A stretch of 64,000 bases of DNA, taken from assembly GCF_022682495.2 (NCBI RefSeq), contig NC_071397.1, positions 11,871,082 through 11,935,081 on the forward strand, written 5' to 3'. This DNA is from Desmodus rotundus (Eukaryota; Chordata; Mammalia; Chiroptera; Phyllostomidae). Under the pieces are notes generated by a model. The model did not search any database. It had not been told where the DNA came from and saw only the letters and a list, made by a program, of their open reading frames with translations. Made by a program: the position numbers and the translations under genes. Below, in pieces: positions 24,335 through 35,300 of this stretch (positions within the stretch are counted from its first letter, which is position 1; the number at the start of each line of letters is the position of its first letter).

Positions 24335-24713
24335 AATGTTTAAATTGAGATATATTTCATATACCATAAAATTTACCCCTTTAAAGTATACTAATATTCA
24401 GTGTTTTTTAAGTGTATTTACAGCTTTTTACAACTCTCACTAAGTTCAGAACATTTCATCATTCTAGAGAGAAACCCCACACCCATTCCCAGTTACTCGA
24501 TATTGTCCACTTCCCTCATGCCTTGCAGACACTGGTACAATTTCTGATTCTGTGGACTAACAGTTTTGGACATTTCAGATAAAGATATGTAGTCCTTTGC
24601 ATCTGTCTTCTTTCATTATGCACATTTTCAAGATTCATCCATGTTGTGGCATGTATCAGTATTTCATTCCTTTTTGTGGCTGAATAATGCATTGGAGGGA
24701 TATACCACATTTT
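24335..24713 (-). repeat. L1M 3' end, reverse orientation (left part)
   Basis: 'attgagatatatttcatata' then 'ccataaaatttacccctt', 'agattcatccatgttgtgg' and 'gtggctgaataatgcattgg' is the reverse complement of an L1M 3' end. The order implies a 5'-truncated L1 inserted backwards into the forward L1M. It is split at 24714 by HAL1-A and resumes at 26629. Confidence 0.8.
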
Positions 24714-26628
24714 TAAAAGTATATTTTATTGACTATGCTATTACAGTCATCCCATTTCCCCCCCTTTATTCTCCTCTGCCCTTCACACCCACTGCCACCC
24801 ACATCCCCTCTGCCTCCTTAGTTCATGTCCATGGGTCATACATATAATTTCTTTGGCTTCTATATTTCCTATACTGTTTGTAACCTCCCCTGTCTATTTT
24901 CTACCTACCACTTATGCTACTTATTACCTGTTCCCCATTTTTCCCCATTCTCCCCTCCTTCCCCTCCCCACTGATAACCCTCCATGTGATCTCCATTTCT
25001 GTGATTCTGTTCCTGTTCTAGTTGTTTGCTCAGTTCATTTTTGTTTTTGTTTTTAGGTTCGGTTGTCGATAGTTGTGAGTTTGTTGTCATTTTATTGTTC
25101 ATATTTTTATCTTCTTTTTCTTTAGATAAGTCCCTTAATATTTCATATAATAAGGGCTTGGTGGTGATGAACTCCTTTAACTTGACCTTATCTGGGAGGC
25201 ACTTTATCTGTCCTTTCATTCCAAATGATATTTTTGCTGGATACAGTAATCTTGGATGTAGGTCCTTGCTTTTCATGACTTCGAATACTTCTTTCCAGCT
25301 CCTTCTTGCCTGTAAAGTTTGTTTTGAGAAATCAGCTAATTGTCTTATGGGAACTCCTTTGTAGGTAACTGTATCCTTTTCTCTTGCTGCTTTTAAGATT
25401 CTCTCCTAATCTTTATTCTTGGCCTTAAGATGTGCCTTTTTGTGTACTTCCTTGGGTCCAACTTCTTTGGGACTTTCTGAGTTTCCTGGACTTCCTGGAA
25501 GTCTATTTCCTTCACCAGATTAGGTGTTCTCCTAATCTGGTTCTCCTTCGTTATTTGTTCAAATAAGTTTTCAACTTCTTGCTCTTCCTCTTTTCCTTCT
25601 GGCACCCCTATGATTCCGATGTTGGGATGTTTGAAGTTGTCCCAGAGGTTCCTAAGCCTGTCCTCATTTTTTTGAATTCTTATTTCTTCATTCTGTTCTG
25701 TTGAATGTTTATTTTTTCCTTCTGGTCCAAACCATTGATTTAAGTCCCAGTTTCCTTCCTGTCACTCTTGGTTTCCTGTATATTTTCCTTTATTTCACTT
25801 TTGATAGCCTTCACTTTTCCCCTCTATTTTGCGACCATACTCAACCAATTCTGTGAGCATCCTGATTACCAGTGTTTTGCACTGTGCATCTGATAGGTTG
25901 GCTATCTCTTCATTGCTTAGTTGTATTTTTTCTGGAGCTTTGATCTGTTCTTTCATTTGGGCCTTTTTTTTTTTTTGTCTCACTGTGCCAATTATGTAGT
26001 AAGGGGTGGAGCCTTAGGTGTTCACCAGGGCGGGGCAACCCTCTTCGCTATGTTGTGATGCTCTATGTGGGGGAGGGGTCTGAGAGGGAACAATGCCACT
26101 TGTTCCGCTCTCTGCCAGTTTTCAGTCACTTCCCCCGCTACCCACAAGCAAATTGGGCCCTTCTGGTGCTGATTCCTGGGTGTGGGGGTTTGCGTATGTT
26201 CCAGGACCCTGTGGGTCTGTCCAACGAACTCTCCTGTGAGGCTGGAAGTTTCTCCTGCTGCCGCCTCAACCCCCACAGGTTTTTTCAGTCAGAGGCTTTG
26301 AGACTTTATGTCCTGGTACTGGAACTCTGGGTTGCAAGGTCTGTCTTGCTCCCCAGTTGTTCCCCCCAGTTTATCTGCACATGAATGTGAGACTGCCCGG
26401 TCCACCAGCCACAGCCTTGCCACAAGACCTTTCCACCTAGCTGCCCACCTCACCCCTCCTACCAGTCTGGATGAATGTTTCTTCTTTAAGTCCTTGGTTG
26501 TCAGACTTCCACACAGTTCGATTTTCTGTCAGTTCTGGTGGGTTTTTGTTTTTAAATTTGTTGTTGTCCTTTTGTTTGTGCAAGGAGGCACAATGTATCT
26601 GCCTACACCTCCATCTTGGCCTGAAGTC
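24714..26628 (-). mobile_element. HAL1-A: half-LINE-1 retrotransposon, reverse orientation, near full length
   Basis: Read on the minus strand, the element starts at 26628 with 'ggacttcaggccaagatgg'. A 5' untranslated region of about 640 bases follows, then a single L1-type ORF1 (about 25983-24917), and then directly a 3' untranslated region ending 'caataaaatatac' and an A-rich tail. No ORF2 sequence is present between ORF1 and the 3' end, which is the defining HAL1 layout. It interrupts the reverse L1M 3' end and is flanked by a 9-bp direct repeat, ccacatttt, at 24705-24713 and 26629-26637. HAL1 elements depend on L1 ORF2 protein supplied in trans. The 3' end shares 'actgtaatagca' with the second copy at 56732. 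Confidence 0.85.
24917..25983 (-). pseudogene. HAL1-A ORF1, broken (L1 ORF1p-like RNA-binding protein)
   Basis: L1 ORF1p is a trimeric RNA chaperone with a coiled coil, an RRM domain and a carboxy-terminal domain. The minus-strand pieces read in that order. 25983-25795 is a Lys/Glu-rich amino-terminal part (MKEQIKAPEKIQLSNEE) ending in a stop. 25605-25393 is the RRM-like start with PEGKEEEQEVENLFEQI and carries the frame until a frameshift near 25400. 25276-24917 is the carboxy-terminal domain with LHPRLLYPAKISF, GQIKCLPDK and EFITTKPLLYEIL. One internal stop and at least one frameshift show it cannot make full-length protein. The last piece continues about 70 residues past the usual end of the L1 carboxy-terminal domain, in a Asn/Lys/Gly-rich tail. 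Confidence 0.8.
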
Positions 26629-26886
26629 CCACATTTTCTTTATCCATTCATCAGTTGGTGGACATTTGGGATGCTTTTACTTTTTGGCTATTATGAATAA
26701 TGCTGTATGACCATCTTCATATAGATTGTTGTGTGGACACATGCTTTCAATTATTTTGGGTAACTACCTAAGAGTGGAATTTCTGGGTTATATAGTAACT
26801 CTATGTTCAGCTTTTTGAGGAACTTCCAAACAGTTTCCCAAAACAGCTTCACCGTTTTACATTCACACCAGTGATAAAGGGCACCG
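26629..26886 (-). repeat. L1M 3' end, reverse orientation (right part)
   Basis: 'cattcatcagttggtggac', 'tttttggctattatgaataa' and 'cttccaaacagtttccc' continue the reverse-strand L1 ORF2 carboxy-terminal sequence interrupted by HAL1-A. It is truncated at about 26886. Confidence 0.85.
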
Positions 26887-27345
26887 TGGAAGACCTAGAG
26901 CTCAAGAAACCCTTAATGGTGAAAGACTGAAAGCTTTACCCTTTAGTTAGGAACAAGACAAGGAAAAAGAAAAGGCAACCAAGTTGGAAAGGAAGAAATA
27001 AAATAACCTCTATTTGCAGATGACTTGTTTTTGTATATAGAAAATTCTAGGGGACCCACAGAAAACTTAGAGCTAATAAACCAGTCCAGCAAGTTTGGAA
27101 GATACAATAGCAATATACAAAAATCAACTTTATTTCTTTTTTATTGAAAAGAAAAATCTGTGGCAAAAGTAAGTTAGAAAGAATAAATTATGAAAAAGGG
27201 ACATAATTATAAATATAGGACTATGTGAATAATTTCATGCCATAAATTTGGAAATTTAAATGGACACTTTCCTATTAAAGTATATTACCAAAACAATTCA
27301 GATTAATTACAAAAATGAATAGTTCTATAACCATCGAAGACATTT
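26887..27345 (+). repeat. L1M ORF2 fragment, forward
   Basis: 'aatggtgaaagactgaaagc', 'tatttgcagatgacttgttt' (the FADD-like catalytic region of reverse transcriptase in decayed form) and 'gagctaataaaccagtcca' are L1 ORF2. It is probably the same forward L1M as at 21905, with part of ORF2 deleted around the insertion. Stops occur throughout. Confidence 0.75.
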
Positions 27346-27411
27346 TTTAAAAATTAGTGGTTTGGCCTGGCTCATAAGGAGGTGTCTTCCAACCCTGGTG
27401 GTCTTTAAGCA

Positions 27412-27545
27412 TCTCCCTCCCTCCCTCCCTCTCTTCCTCCACCTCTCTCTCGGCCTCTCTGTCTTTCTCCATCTTTCCCTACTGCATCCCTCCGTCTTTC
27501 TCTCTCTCTCCATTTCCCTCTCCCTTTTTTTCTCCCTTTCTCTTT
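27412..27545. repeat. Polypyrimidine (CT-rich) tract
   Basis: About 134 bases almost entirely C and T on the + strand, with tandem ctccctcc units at the left. The matching Arg/Glu-rich and Leu/Ser-rich frames on the two strands are compositional artefacts. Confidence 0.85.
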
Positions 27546-27549
27546 GCAT

Positions 27550-30500
27550 GAATGTTTTGAATGTGCAGAATCAACGCTAGAACTCTTTCCGCTCGGTGTT
27601 ACCACTTCTGAGTGGGTGGGCAAATTAGAAATGTGTGTCCAAAGGGAAGTCATTTGTCTAACGCCCTCTGAAGGGCGGGCTTGGGAGCATATTTCTCTTT
27701 TAAAATCGGTGCTCTAGCAGGATGTGTGTGTAGGAGGCATGGCCACACTAGGTTTTCATGTGAGGGGGTAAGGGTCCAGTTAGTTTCTAACTCCTGAAAT
27801 GCAGAGGAGAGAGGAGGAGTGGGGAGGGGCTTTGGGGACATTGTCCCATGAGTGTTTCTCTATGGTGTGCACACAGAAGGCTCCTGAGCCCTCCCCAGGG
27901 GTTGGGAACAGTCTGAAACCCCTCAGCCTCTACCCCACACTGCAGGCACGGCAAGGATGGCTGCATTCTGCACCTGGCCTTACACTATGTGCCCGTGGGC
28001 TCTTCCCAGGTCTTTCTGTAGAAAGGCATTCTCAGGGGAATTTTGTTTTGGGTAGGATGCCACCATGGGACCAAGTGGCCGTGGGGCAGGGCTAGTCCTT
28101 CAGAGACTTTCTGTTCTGTGCAGGAATGAAGGGGTGGGTGGAAGGGAATCCCTTGATGTGCTTAAGTGCAGACTCTCAAGGAGTTACAGAGAATAGTGTG
28201 CCCATCTCCTCCTTCTCTCCTCCCCCTTCTCTAGGAGATTGTTGGTGCCTGAAATGCTGAAATCAATACTTCCAAAGTTTTATGCCTTATTTTTAGGAAG
28301 AGCCATTTTTTTCTGAGAACATATTTTATAGGAAAGAGAAATGTAATTACCCAGGTGTTGGGCAACTTGAGTGAGGGCGGCACCAGCTGGGGGGACAGCC
28401 CGAGAGGGATGTGGGTGCGTGTGGCAAGGAGCGCTTCCTCACTTGGGGGAGGGCTGGCTGGGAGAGAGTTCTCTGCACTGAACTGCACGCAGAAAGGCAC
28501 TGGCTGAAAATGGATCGCAGACAATGTTCTCATCCAACTGTTGTTTTTCAGGTTGGGCCAGGTAGATTTCATTGGATTGCTTCTTGCATTTTCTTTTTAT
28601 CTTAGATAAAGGGTGTGCCTGGTTTCTCTGCTGTGAACAATGGCCCGATTGTTAGAAACCTTGCTTACATGTATATATGCGTGTGTGTTTTGCCATGACT
28701 CCTGTGTTTTGGAAGTCTTTGGGGACAGATGATATTTATGAATGATGTCCCAAGGGTATAATTAGCATGATTCATTCTTGGAACCAGTTCTATCCGTTAG
28801 AGATGCCAACTGCACCCAGTTCACAACTGAACATACTTGAGATATCTCCCCGCACTAACCTGCTCCTGGTTTGGGGTCAGAGGGGCCTGTTTTCAGGGCC
28901 TCGATGCTTTTCCAAGGATTTAATTTCCCATGACGGAGTCCTAAGACTTCTGTTAAGTGTTTTGACAAGATGTAGTTTATTACACAGTTGAGAATAAATT
29001 GTTTCAGAATTTCAAAAAACATACCACCACGGCAGGTTTATGAATTTCATCACAGTAGGGGTAACAAACTTTCCCACTCATTTTCTGTCATTCTTGATGG
29101 GATTGAGAGGCGTTTCCTGGTGTTGCCATCTCTACAGTTACAGGGGGTCAGTAAGGCAGGCACCAGGGAGATGGTCCTTCGTCTCTCTTACTCTGCCTCT
29201 TCCCCTCCCAGCAGTCACCACCAAAATGGGGGAACGGACGTGCAGGTTGGTCACGTAACACTCAGAAGCCCCTCCAGTGAGGCAGGGTCAGAACTGGAGA
29301 CCATAATCTTGGGGTCTAGGTTAGTAAGCTTTCATTATAAGTTCCACTCAAATCTTTGATGGCATCTGAGACCTAATTCCAGTTATTGAGGCGTGGCCCA
29401 CACCTCAAACCCGCCCTGGCCTTCACGGAGGGCTGGCCTTCCAGTCTGATTGGCGTCACCTCATCCTGAAGGCATTTTCAGTTCTTGAGGACTTACTCCC
29501 TGCTATCGGTGCTTTCCTGACCTGTTCCACAGACAGTGGTCCTGGAGCCCCTGGATCAGCCAATCGTGGTTTCCATCCCCCCTGCCATGTTTTCTGGGGT
29601 CTTCATGACCACAGATTAATTTACCCTGGGGAACTTCCCTGTTTTCATTCTTCCCACCCACGTGACCATATCAGACATGCCACCAGCATAAGCACTAGGT
29701 AGGCTCCCCCCTCCTTTTTCTTGACTCATCTTTGAAATAGCTGTCTGATCTCGTCTCTCGGAGAGTAGACATGCGGAGCACCGAAACACACTTCGACCCG
29801 CACATCTGGCAGGCGGGGGGGCGGTGGAAAAGAGTGGAATTCCTGGATCTGTTCCTTGGTTTGTGGTCTCTGGGGATTGCTTGTTGAATAACTCCACATC
29901 ACATCACTTCACAGATAAGGAAGATGTCATCCCCACGGCATCTCTGATTTCGGCACAAGCTTCAGAAAACTCCAAGCAGCTAATCTAGAACATGATGTTT
30001 TAAGCCACTATAATCACCAGCCAACTTTGAACATGTGCCATGCACATGACGGGCTTCTTTTCTTAACGGCAACTCTCTCTCTCTCTCACGGGAATACCTT
30101 AGTGCGCTCTCCCTGGGCGCTATAGGAGGTGCTAGAGCTGGGCGCTGAGGGAGCACGAGCCCGGGGCCTGCATGATGCCTGCACAGTGGAGTTCTAGGAG
30201 TTCTTCCGAAGGCACTGGCTGTGACGCCAGGGCCTTCTGAGTGGAGGTCAAGAGCCCTTGGCTTCTTCCTTCCCCTGGAACCAACGACTGTTGGGATCTC
30301 AACCAAGTCCCCTCTCTGGGAGGAACTTTCCTTGTCTGCCAAATGGAAACCTGTCTGTCTTACATGGGGTTGAGAGGGATCTTGACTATTTTGGGGAACT
30401 GAGCCAAGATCCAACTGAGGCAGTCTGCAACAGTGGCTCAAACGAACTAACAAGATAAAATTTAATGGAAGAGATTTAACATCCCAGAGATGGATGTGAA

Positions 30501-31140
30501 CACAACTGCACCAGTCTGGGGTGGGGAAGAGCTGCATACGCAGAAGCACCTGGGGATAAATGTTGAATGTTTTAGTTCACTGCAAGGGAGAAATGAGGAT
30601 TCAAAAAAGGGAAGCATAAACATAGGCTGCATTAGTAGAAATATGGTTCTCAGAACAAGGGAGGTGCAATCACATTGGCCAGACCAGTGCTGGAGAGCAA
30701 AGTTCTGTTTGGGGCCCCAACCTAGAGAAGACAGTGATGTCCCGGACTGACCCTGGGGAAGACTGCCGGCATGGTGAAGGATATGAGACCCAGGACATCC
30801 GGGGATCAGCAGGGAGAAGTATCCATTTAGCAGGACCATTTAGCAGTTCCCCAAAGAACCAAACATGACAGAAAAGCAAAAAAGTTTCAGGGAAGCAGGG
30901 GTTTTTTTGTTCAGCATAAAGAACTCTCATGTCTCCTTTTTCTTTTTTCTTGTTTTTTCAAATTGGCTCTGCAGCTTCTAAACATGCCTCCTCACAGCAG
31001 CTGGAGAAAATGTTAGTTAATATATAATACACTTACATGGTTCAAAAACTAACCAGCCAATTAAGGAAGTAAGTAACCAACCAACCAAACTGACGGAAAG
31101 TATGCCAACCAGAACAAATGCAGGAAAAAGCCCCCTCACA
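27550..31140. other. Unique intergenic sequence
   Basis: No gene was recognised across about 3.6 kb. The longest open frame of the whole window (189 residues, minus strand, 29980-30549) lies here. It has no domain, signal peptide or repeated motif, and no splice-linked partner, so I regard it as chance. A short CT run is at about 30068-30088. Confidence 0.45.
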
Positions 31141-31144
31141 TCCT

Positions 31145-31370
31145 GCACTGTGGAAGGGGAGTCTCGGCCTGGGTCTTAGGAGCACAGTCTCTGAGCCTCG
31201 CTGTCCCAGTCCCACTGATTACTAGCTGCAAGGTACTCCACCTCTCCGAACCGCAGCTTCCTCGTCTGAAAGGTGAAAATGATACGGAGTTCTTGTGAGC
31301 ACTAAATGAGTTCACCCATGTACTGAGAGTAGTTCTTGACGTGCAGTAAATTTCACATACAGGCTAGCTC
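31145..31370 (+). repeat. MIR SINE, forward
   Basis: 'actgattactagctgcaagg', 'ccgcagcttcctcgtctga' and 'gagcactaaatgagttcac' are in MIR order. Confidence 0.8.
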
Positions 31371-31434
31371 TCTTTACTCTCTGCTTCATTCTGCCCTTTC
31401 TACTGTACATAACTAATACTGGGTGTAACCAATA

Positions 31435-31548
31435 CATAACTGGTACAAAAGTAAGTTCACAGTTGTTCGTATGGAAAGTAATACAATAATAAATAACAAA
31501 CTCTGTCTCACATGCTCACAACTGTAAACATACTTTTGCCCTACCCTG
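31435..31548. mobile_element. Mariner-type MITE, ~114 bp, with inverted repeats
   Basis: The left side, 'acaaaagtaagttcacagtt', and the reverse complement of the right side, 'gcaaaagtatgtttacagtt', pair as terminal inverted repeats. TA dinucleotides lie just outside both ends (31433-31434 and 31549-31550), as expected for mariner insertion. The interior is AT-rich and noncoding. It resembles short mariner-derived elements known from several mammals. Confidence 0.8.
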
Positions 31549-31559
31549 TATGTTGAAAA

Positions 31560-31775
31560 GTTTCTTGTGTATTCTTTCAGAGTTCCTTAATGCCTATAAG
31601 CAGATAGGATTATCAATTCTTATTTTTCTCCTTTTTAAAAATCCCAAACTAGTTAGTATATTGTACACATTGTTCGGCACCTTTTTTTTTTTTTTTTACT
31701 TAGTATATCTTGGAGATTTTTCTACATCAGTACAAAGAGAATTTCCTCATTCTTTTTCACAGCTGCACATATAAG
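31560..31775 (-). repeat. L1M fragment, reverse orientation
   Basis: 'gtacacattgttcggcacct', a T run, 'tatatcttggagatttttc' and 'cctcattctttttcacagct' match reverse-strand L1M sequence. Confidence 0.7.
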
Positions 31776-33204
31776 GAAGAACTTTCTAACAATTAGAGCT
31801 TGTTTGAAAATAAAACTCTGTCACTGGAAGCATTCAGGTGGAGACGAGACAGTGATTTCTCAGGGACGGTGGGGTGGAGATTTATGTCAGCAGAGTAGTC
31901 AGGCTAGAATACTTCCACTGTTCCTCCAACTGAAATTTCCTGATCTTATGTTAAGTTTTCCACAAAATTTAAAACACAGTGAAAACAACTCTAGAAATAG
32001 CATTGTTGTTTGTCTCTGACTGGGTTCTGACTTGGGGCTCAGCCAGAGCTGTGTGAGTCACACTGCAGAGAGGCTGGCTCTCCGGGCTCACCTGTGCCAC
32101 GTCCAAGTGCAGGGGGCTCTGAGGCATGGCCCTGGCTTGTTCTAGAGCTCACCGGGCCCACTCACCACCACCTCGAGGGAAGAAGGACTCCACTCCAGGG
32201 AGCTTCCAAGCCAGCCTGGGGCAGGCACAGTCTCACTGGAATGTGTTCTTTATAAGATACTGGGTTTGTTCACCATTTCTCAGCCTGGAACTCACGATCT
32301 GTAGGGGTGGCCAGCGTGACTGGGTTTCCAAAAGACAGCAAAGGGACTTCCTACTACCTGCTCTTTACTGAGGTTCAACTTGAAGGGAGGTAAGAGACAG
32401 CTCAGCTTCCCTCTACCAAGAGGCCAATAATCAGAGAGTAAAGGCCTCTTGACTTCAGTTGCAAGAGGCAACAGGTGATTGTAGATGATTGTTCATGCGG
32501 TGGACAGGCCCCACAAATTCCTGGTGGAGTCTTTAATGTCCTCTCCAGAAGTGAATCTTTTTGAGTCTTTTTCCTCTGCAGAACTGTAAAAGTTCAGGTC
32601 CTGGTGAGGACAACACAAGCGTTTTCCAGGCACGAATTCCTCAGTGAGAGTAGCTGAGAACAGAGCTCCTCCCAGGGCACACAAACAAGGTAGCAGGAGG
32701 GCGTGCAGAGGGCACAGGGCAGGAGAAGGTGCTGGAGAAAGGTGGGAAGGCTGCTGGGGGCTGGCCCTGAGCATGGGCCAGATGGGACCAGATGCTAAAG
32801 GGAATCAGTCTTGTCCACTCATTAGGATTCTCAGCAGACTGATCTGCAGCAGCAGCCGAGCGGGAGGCACAGGGGGACGAACCTCCCTCCCATAATCTCC
32901 ATGAGTGCCCCAAAGCACCCAAATAAACCCCAGCAATTCTCTATACAAACTCAGCTCCAAAATAAGTTAATGAAGTATGGGCACCATTTTCACCCACTGA
33001 TGTCTTCCTTAAGCCCCTGTTCTATAGAAACTCTGGAACCATCATCCATTCATTGGTTTACAGGGAAATCCAAGTGAATCTTAACTATACAATTCCTATT
33101 GCAAGCTCCTCAAGGGCAGAGAGAGTGCCTTCTACTGCTGCTGCTACCACCATCACCACCACCACCATCTCTCTTTCTCTTTCCTCTTCTCCTTTTCTTC
33201 CTTT
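31776..33204. other. Unique intergenic sequence
   Basis: No gene was seen. A short L2-like phrase, 'agctcctcaagggcagagag', lies near 33104, and a CAC/CTG triplet patch lies at about 33134-33168. The overlapping frames near 32493-32922 have no domain. Confidence 0.4.
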
Positions 33205-33680
33205 TAAGGTATAATTGACAATAAAATGCACATTTTTATTGTGTATAGTTTGATAAGTTTTTCTTTATCATCACTGGAGGATTTTTTTCCCACTGCTTTT
33301 AGAGAGAGAGGGAGGGAGAGAGAGAAAGAGAGAGAGAGAGAGAAACATTGATTGGTTGCCTTCTCGTATGTGCCCTGACTGGGGATTGAACCCTCAACCT
33401 GGGTATGTGCCCTGACTGGGAATCAAACCTGTGGCCTTTTGGTTTACAGGACAAGGCTCCAACAAACTGAGCCACACTGGCCAGGGTCAATTTGATAAGG
33501 TTTGACATATGTTTACACCTGTGAAACCATCACCACAATCAAGCTAATGAGTGTATTCATAACTCCAAAAGGTCTCCTTGTGGCCCTTTGTTATTCCTCC
33601 CTCCTCTCCCCTATGACTATTACACATTACATTTGAATGGTACAAACACGATATGATACTGTGCTCCTGAGCATCTGTTT
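33205..33680 (-). repeat. L1M 3' end, reverse orientation, split by a SINE
   Basis: 'aaggtataattgacaataa', then after the SINE 'ggtttgacatatgtttacac' and 'gaaaccatcaccacaatcaa', is the reverse complement of an L1M 3' untranslated region. Confidence 0.8.
33258..33490 (-). mobile_element. VES-type bat SINE, reverse orientation
   Basis: The head reads 'actgagccacactggccagg' on +, the body has 'gtgccctgactggggattga' and a second similar 'gtgccctgactgggaatcaa' unit, and the tail is a GA-rich tract at about 33300-33342. Direct repeats tttgataag at 33249-33257 and 33491-33499 are the likely target duplication within the L1M. The two near-identical 'ccctgactggg' boxes about 48 bases apart show an internally duplicated body. 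Confidence 0.9.
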
Positions 33681-33689
33681 CCAACTCTG

Positions 33690-35150
33690 GATCTTAGATT
33701 GAAATTGGTAGGAGTATTTACACCACAGAAAATGGCAAATGCTGCAAGTCGGGGATGAACCCACAAATTTGCCAGTTGTTAAGACTTGATCACCACACTC
33801 TAGAAGAACTCAGCTCAATGAGATGAAAGACGCCTGGCACATCGTACATGTTGAAGAAACGGGAGCCATGATTGTAATGACTGGAAGTCTGAATAATTTA
33901 GTTCAAAAGGACTTCCTGGCCTTTCATCCCTCCCCGACTCTCCCAACACGGGGATTATGTTTTTGTTTGAAATAGTTTGTTTCTTTTCTGTAAGTTTTTC
34001 CTGCTCACCCCTACTCTTGGCTTTTCAATGAGGTTAAGAGCTAGCAGTTATGGCTGACTCTCAGTGGGGCCTTGGTTGTAAAGCCATCCTCTGATTATCC
34101 CCTTTCCCCTTGCTCTGGACAACCAAGAGTGGGCAGGAGGTCTTTACATCTTACATACTAGATATTCATAGAGATCGTCTCCAAGAGGTGGGATTTGTTT
34201 TTCTTTTGCTTACCTGCATTTTCTAATTTTTATACAATGACACTCCCAGTTTTAAATAAGTTAATTTAAAAAACAGTGCATAAGAATTAAAACATGTGTT
34301 CAAAGGCCGATTTAGGCACCACTAGCTGGTGCTAAGAGTGGGAAGACAGGTGTTAAGCATAAAAGGGTTTCAGCTGGAGTGGTGAGTCTCCCTGGCTGCC
34401 CAGCATTTGGGGATGAATCAATTAAAGGAGGCGAAGCAGGAAGGCAGCAGACAGGTCTTTGTAAACCATGCCGTTTCCCCATCGAAGTCCCCTTCCTGCC
34501 ACGTGAGAGCCCCCATTCATCCTCGCAGATGACATATGGGATGTCTATAATGAATATGGATTTGATGTGATTTCATCTCTCTGCCAAACTAACTCACAGA
34601 ACCCATTCCACGGTAGACTATGGTAAATGAGGTTTTAAAAAGTGTATTAGAGGATAACTTTTGAAGTCTCTAAGCAAGATCAAGAGGTGCATTTGGGAGA
34701 AAGCTTTGGGGACAACTCTTTCCCCATGCCCACAATGGAGCCACATTTGGATGACTTTGATTTATAAGGGTGAGAGACCGTGGGGATCTATCTTGAGTGG
34801 GCTTTGACTTTTAAGGGATTCAACTAGTTGAAACCTTATGTGCATCTGGAAATGAAGTTCTTTTATATCATAGAGACTAAAAGCTGGAAGGTGGGATGAG
34901 AAGTCGATATTCTAAACCTAAGTTGGATACCTGAATCCCCTCCTCTATGTCCCAGAGTCCAGCTTTGCTTGACACACCTCCACGGCAGGCCAGTCCTTTT
35001 CATGGGAGTCCCTAGGGAGCTCGGCTCACGCTGGACCTGAGACTCACCTTCCTGTGATGTATGCTATTGTTCCCAGGTCTGGAAGATGGGGGCAGGGCCA
35101 CACGTGGACACATGCTAGTGAGATTTGTATAAGGAAGAAAGGTCGTTTTT
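33690..35150. other. Unique intergenic sequence
   Basis: No gene was seen. A small L2/MIR-like scrap is near 33830-33870. The rest shows no recognisable family. Confidence 0.4.
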
Positions 35151-35154
35151 GTAG

Positions 35155-35300
35155 TAACTTAATGCAACATGACCAACATTTCCTGAGCCATCCGCTATGT
35201 GCAAGGCCCTGACCTAGGCGCTAGGGGAGATACAAAAATAAATAAAATAGAGGCTCTACCTTCAAGAAGATCTGGAGCCACAGTTTAATGTGTGCAAACA
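35155..35300 (-). repeat. L2 LINE 3' end, reverse orientation
   Basis: 'gctatgtgcaaggccctgac' followed by 'gctaggggagatacaaaaat' and 'taccttcaagaag' follows the reverse complement of the L2 3' end. Confidence 0.7.

Noticed and set aside
27325..27653. Arg/Glu-rich minus-strand and Leu/Ser-rich plus-strand frames
   Set aside because: Pure consequence of the polypyrimidine tract at 27412-27545.
29980..30549. 189-residue minus-strand open frame, the longest in the window
   Set aside because: No domain, signal peptide, repeat or family resemblance, and no splice-linked neighbours. In 64 kb of sequence with GC-rich patches, a frame of this size is expected by chance.
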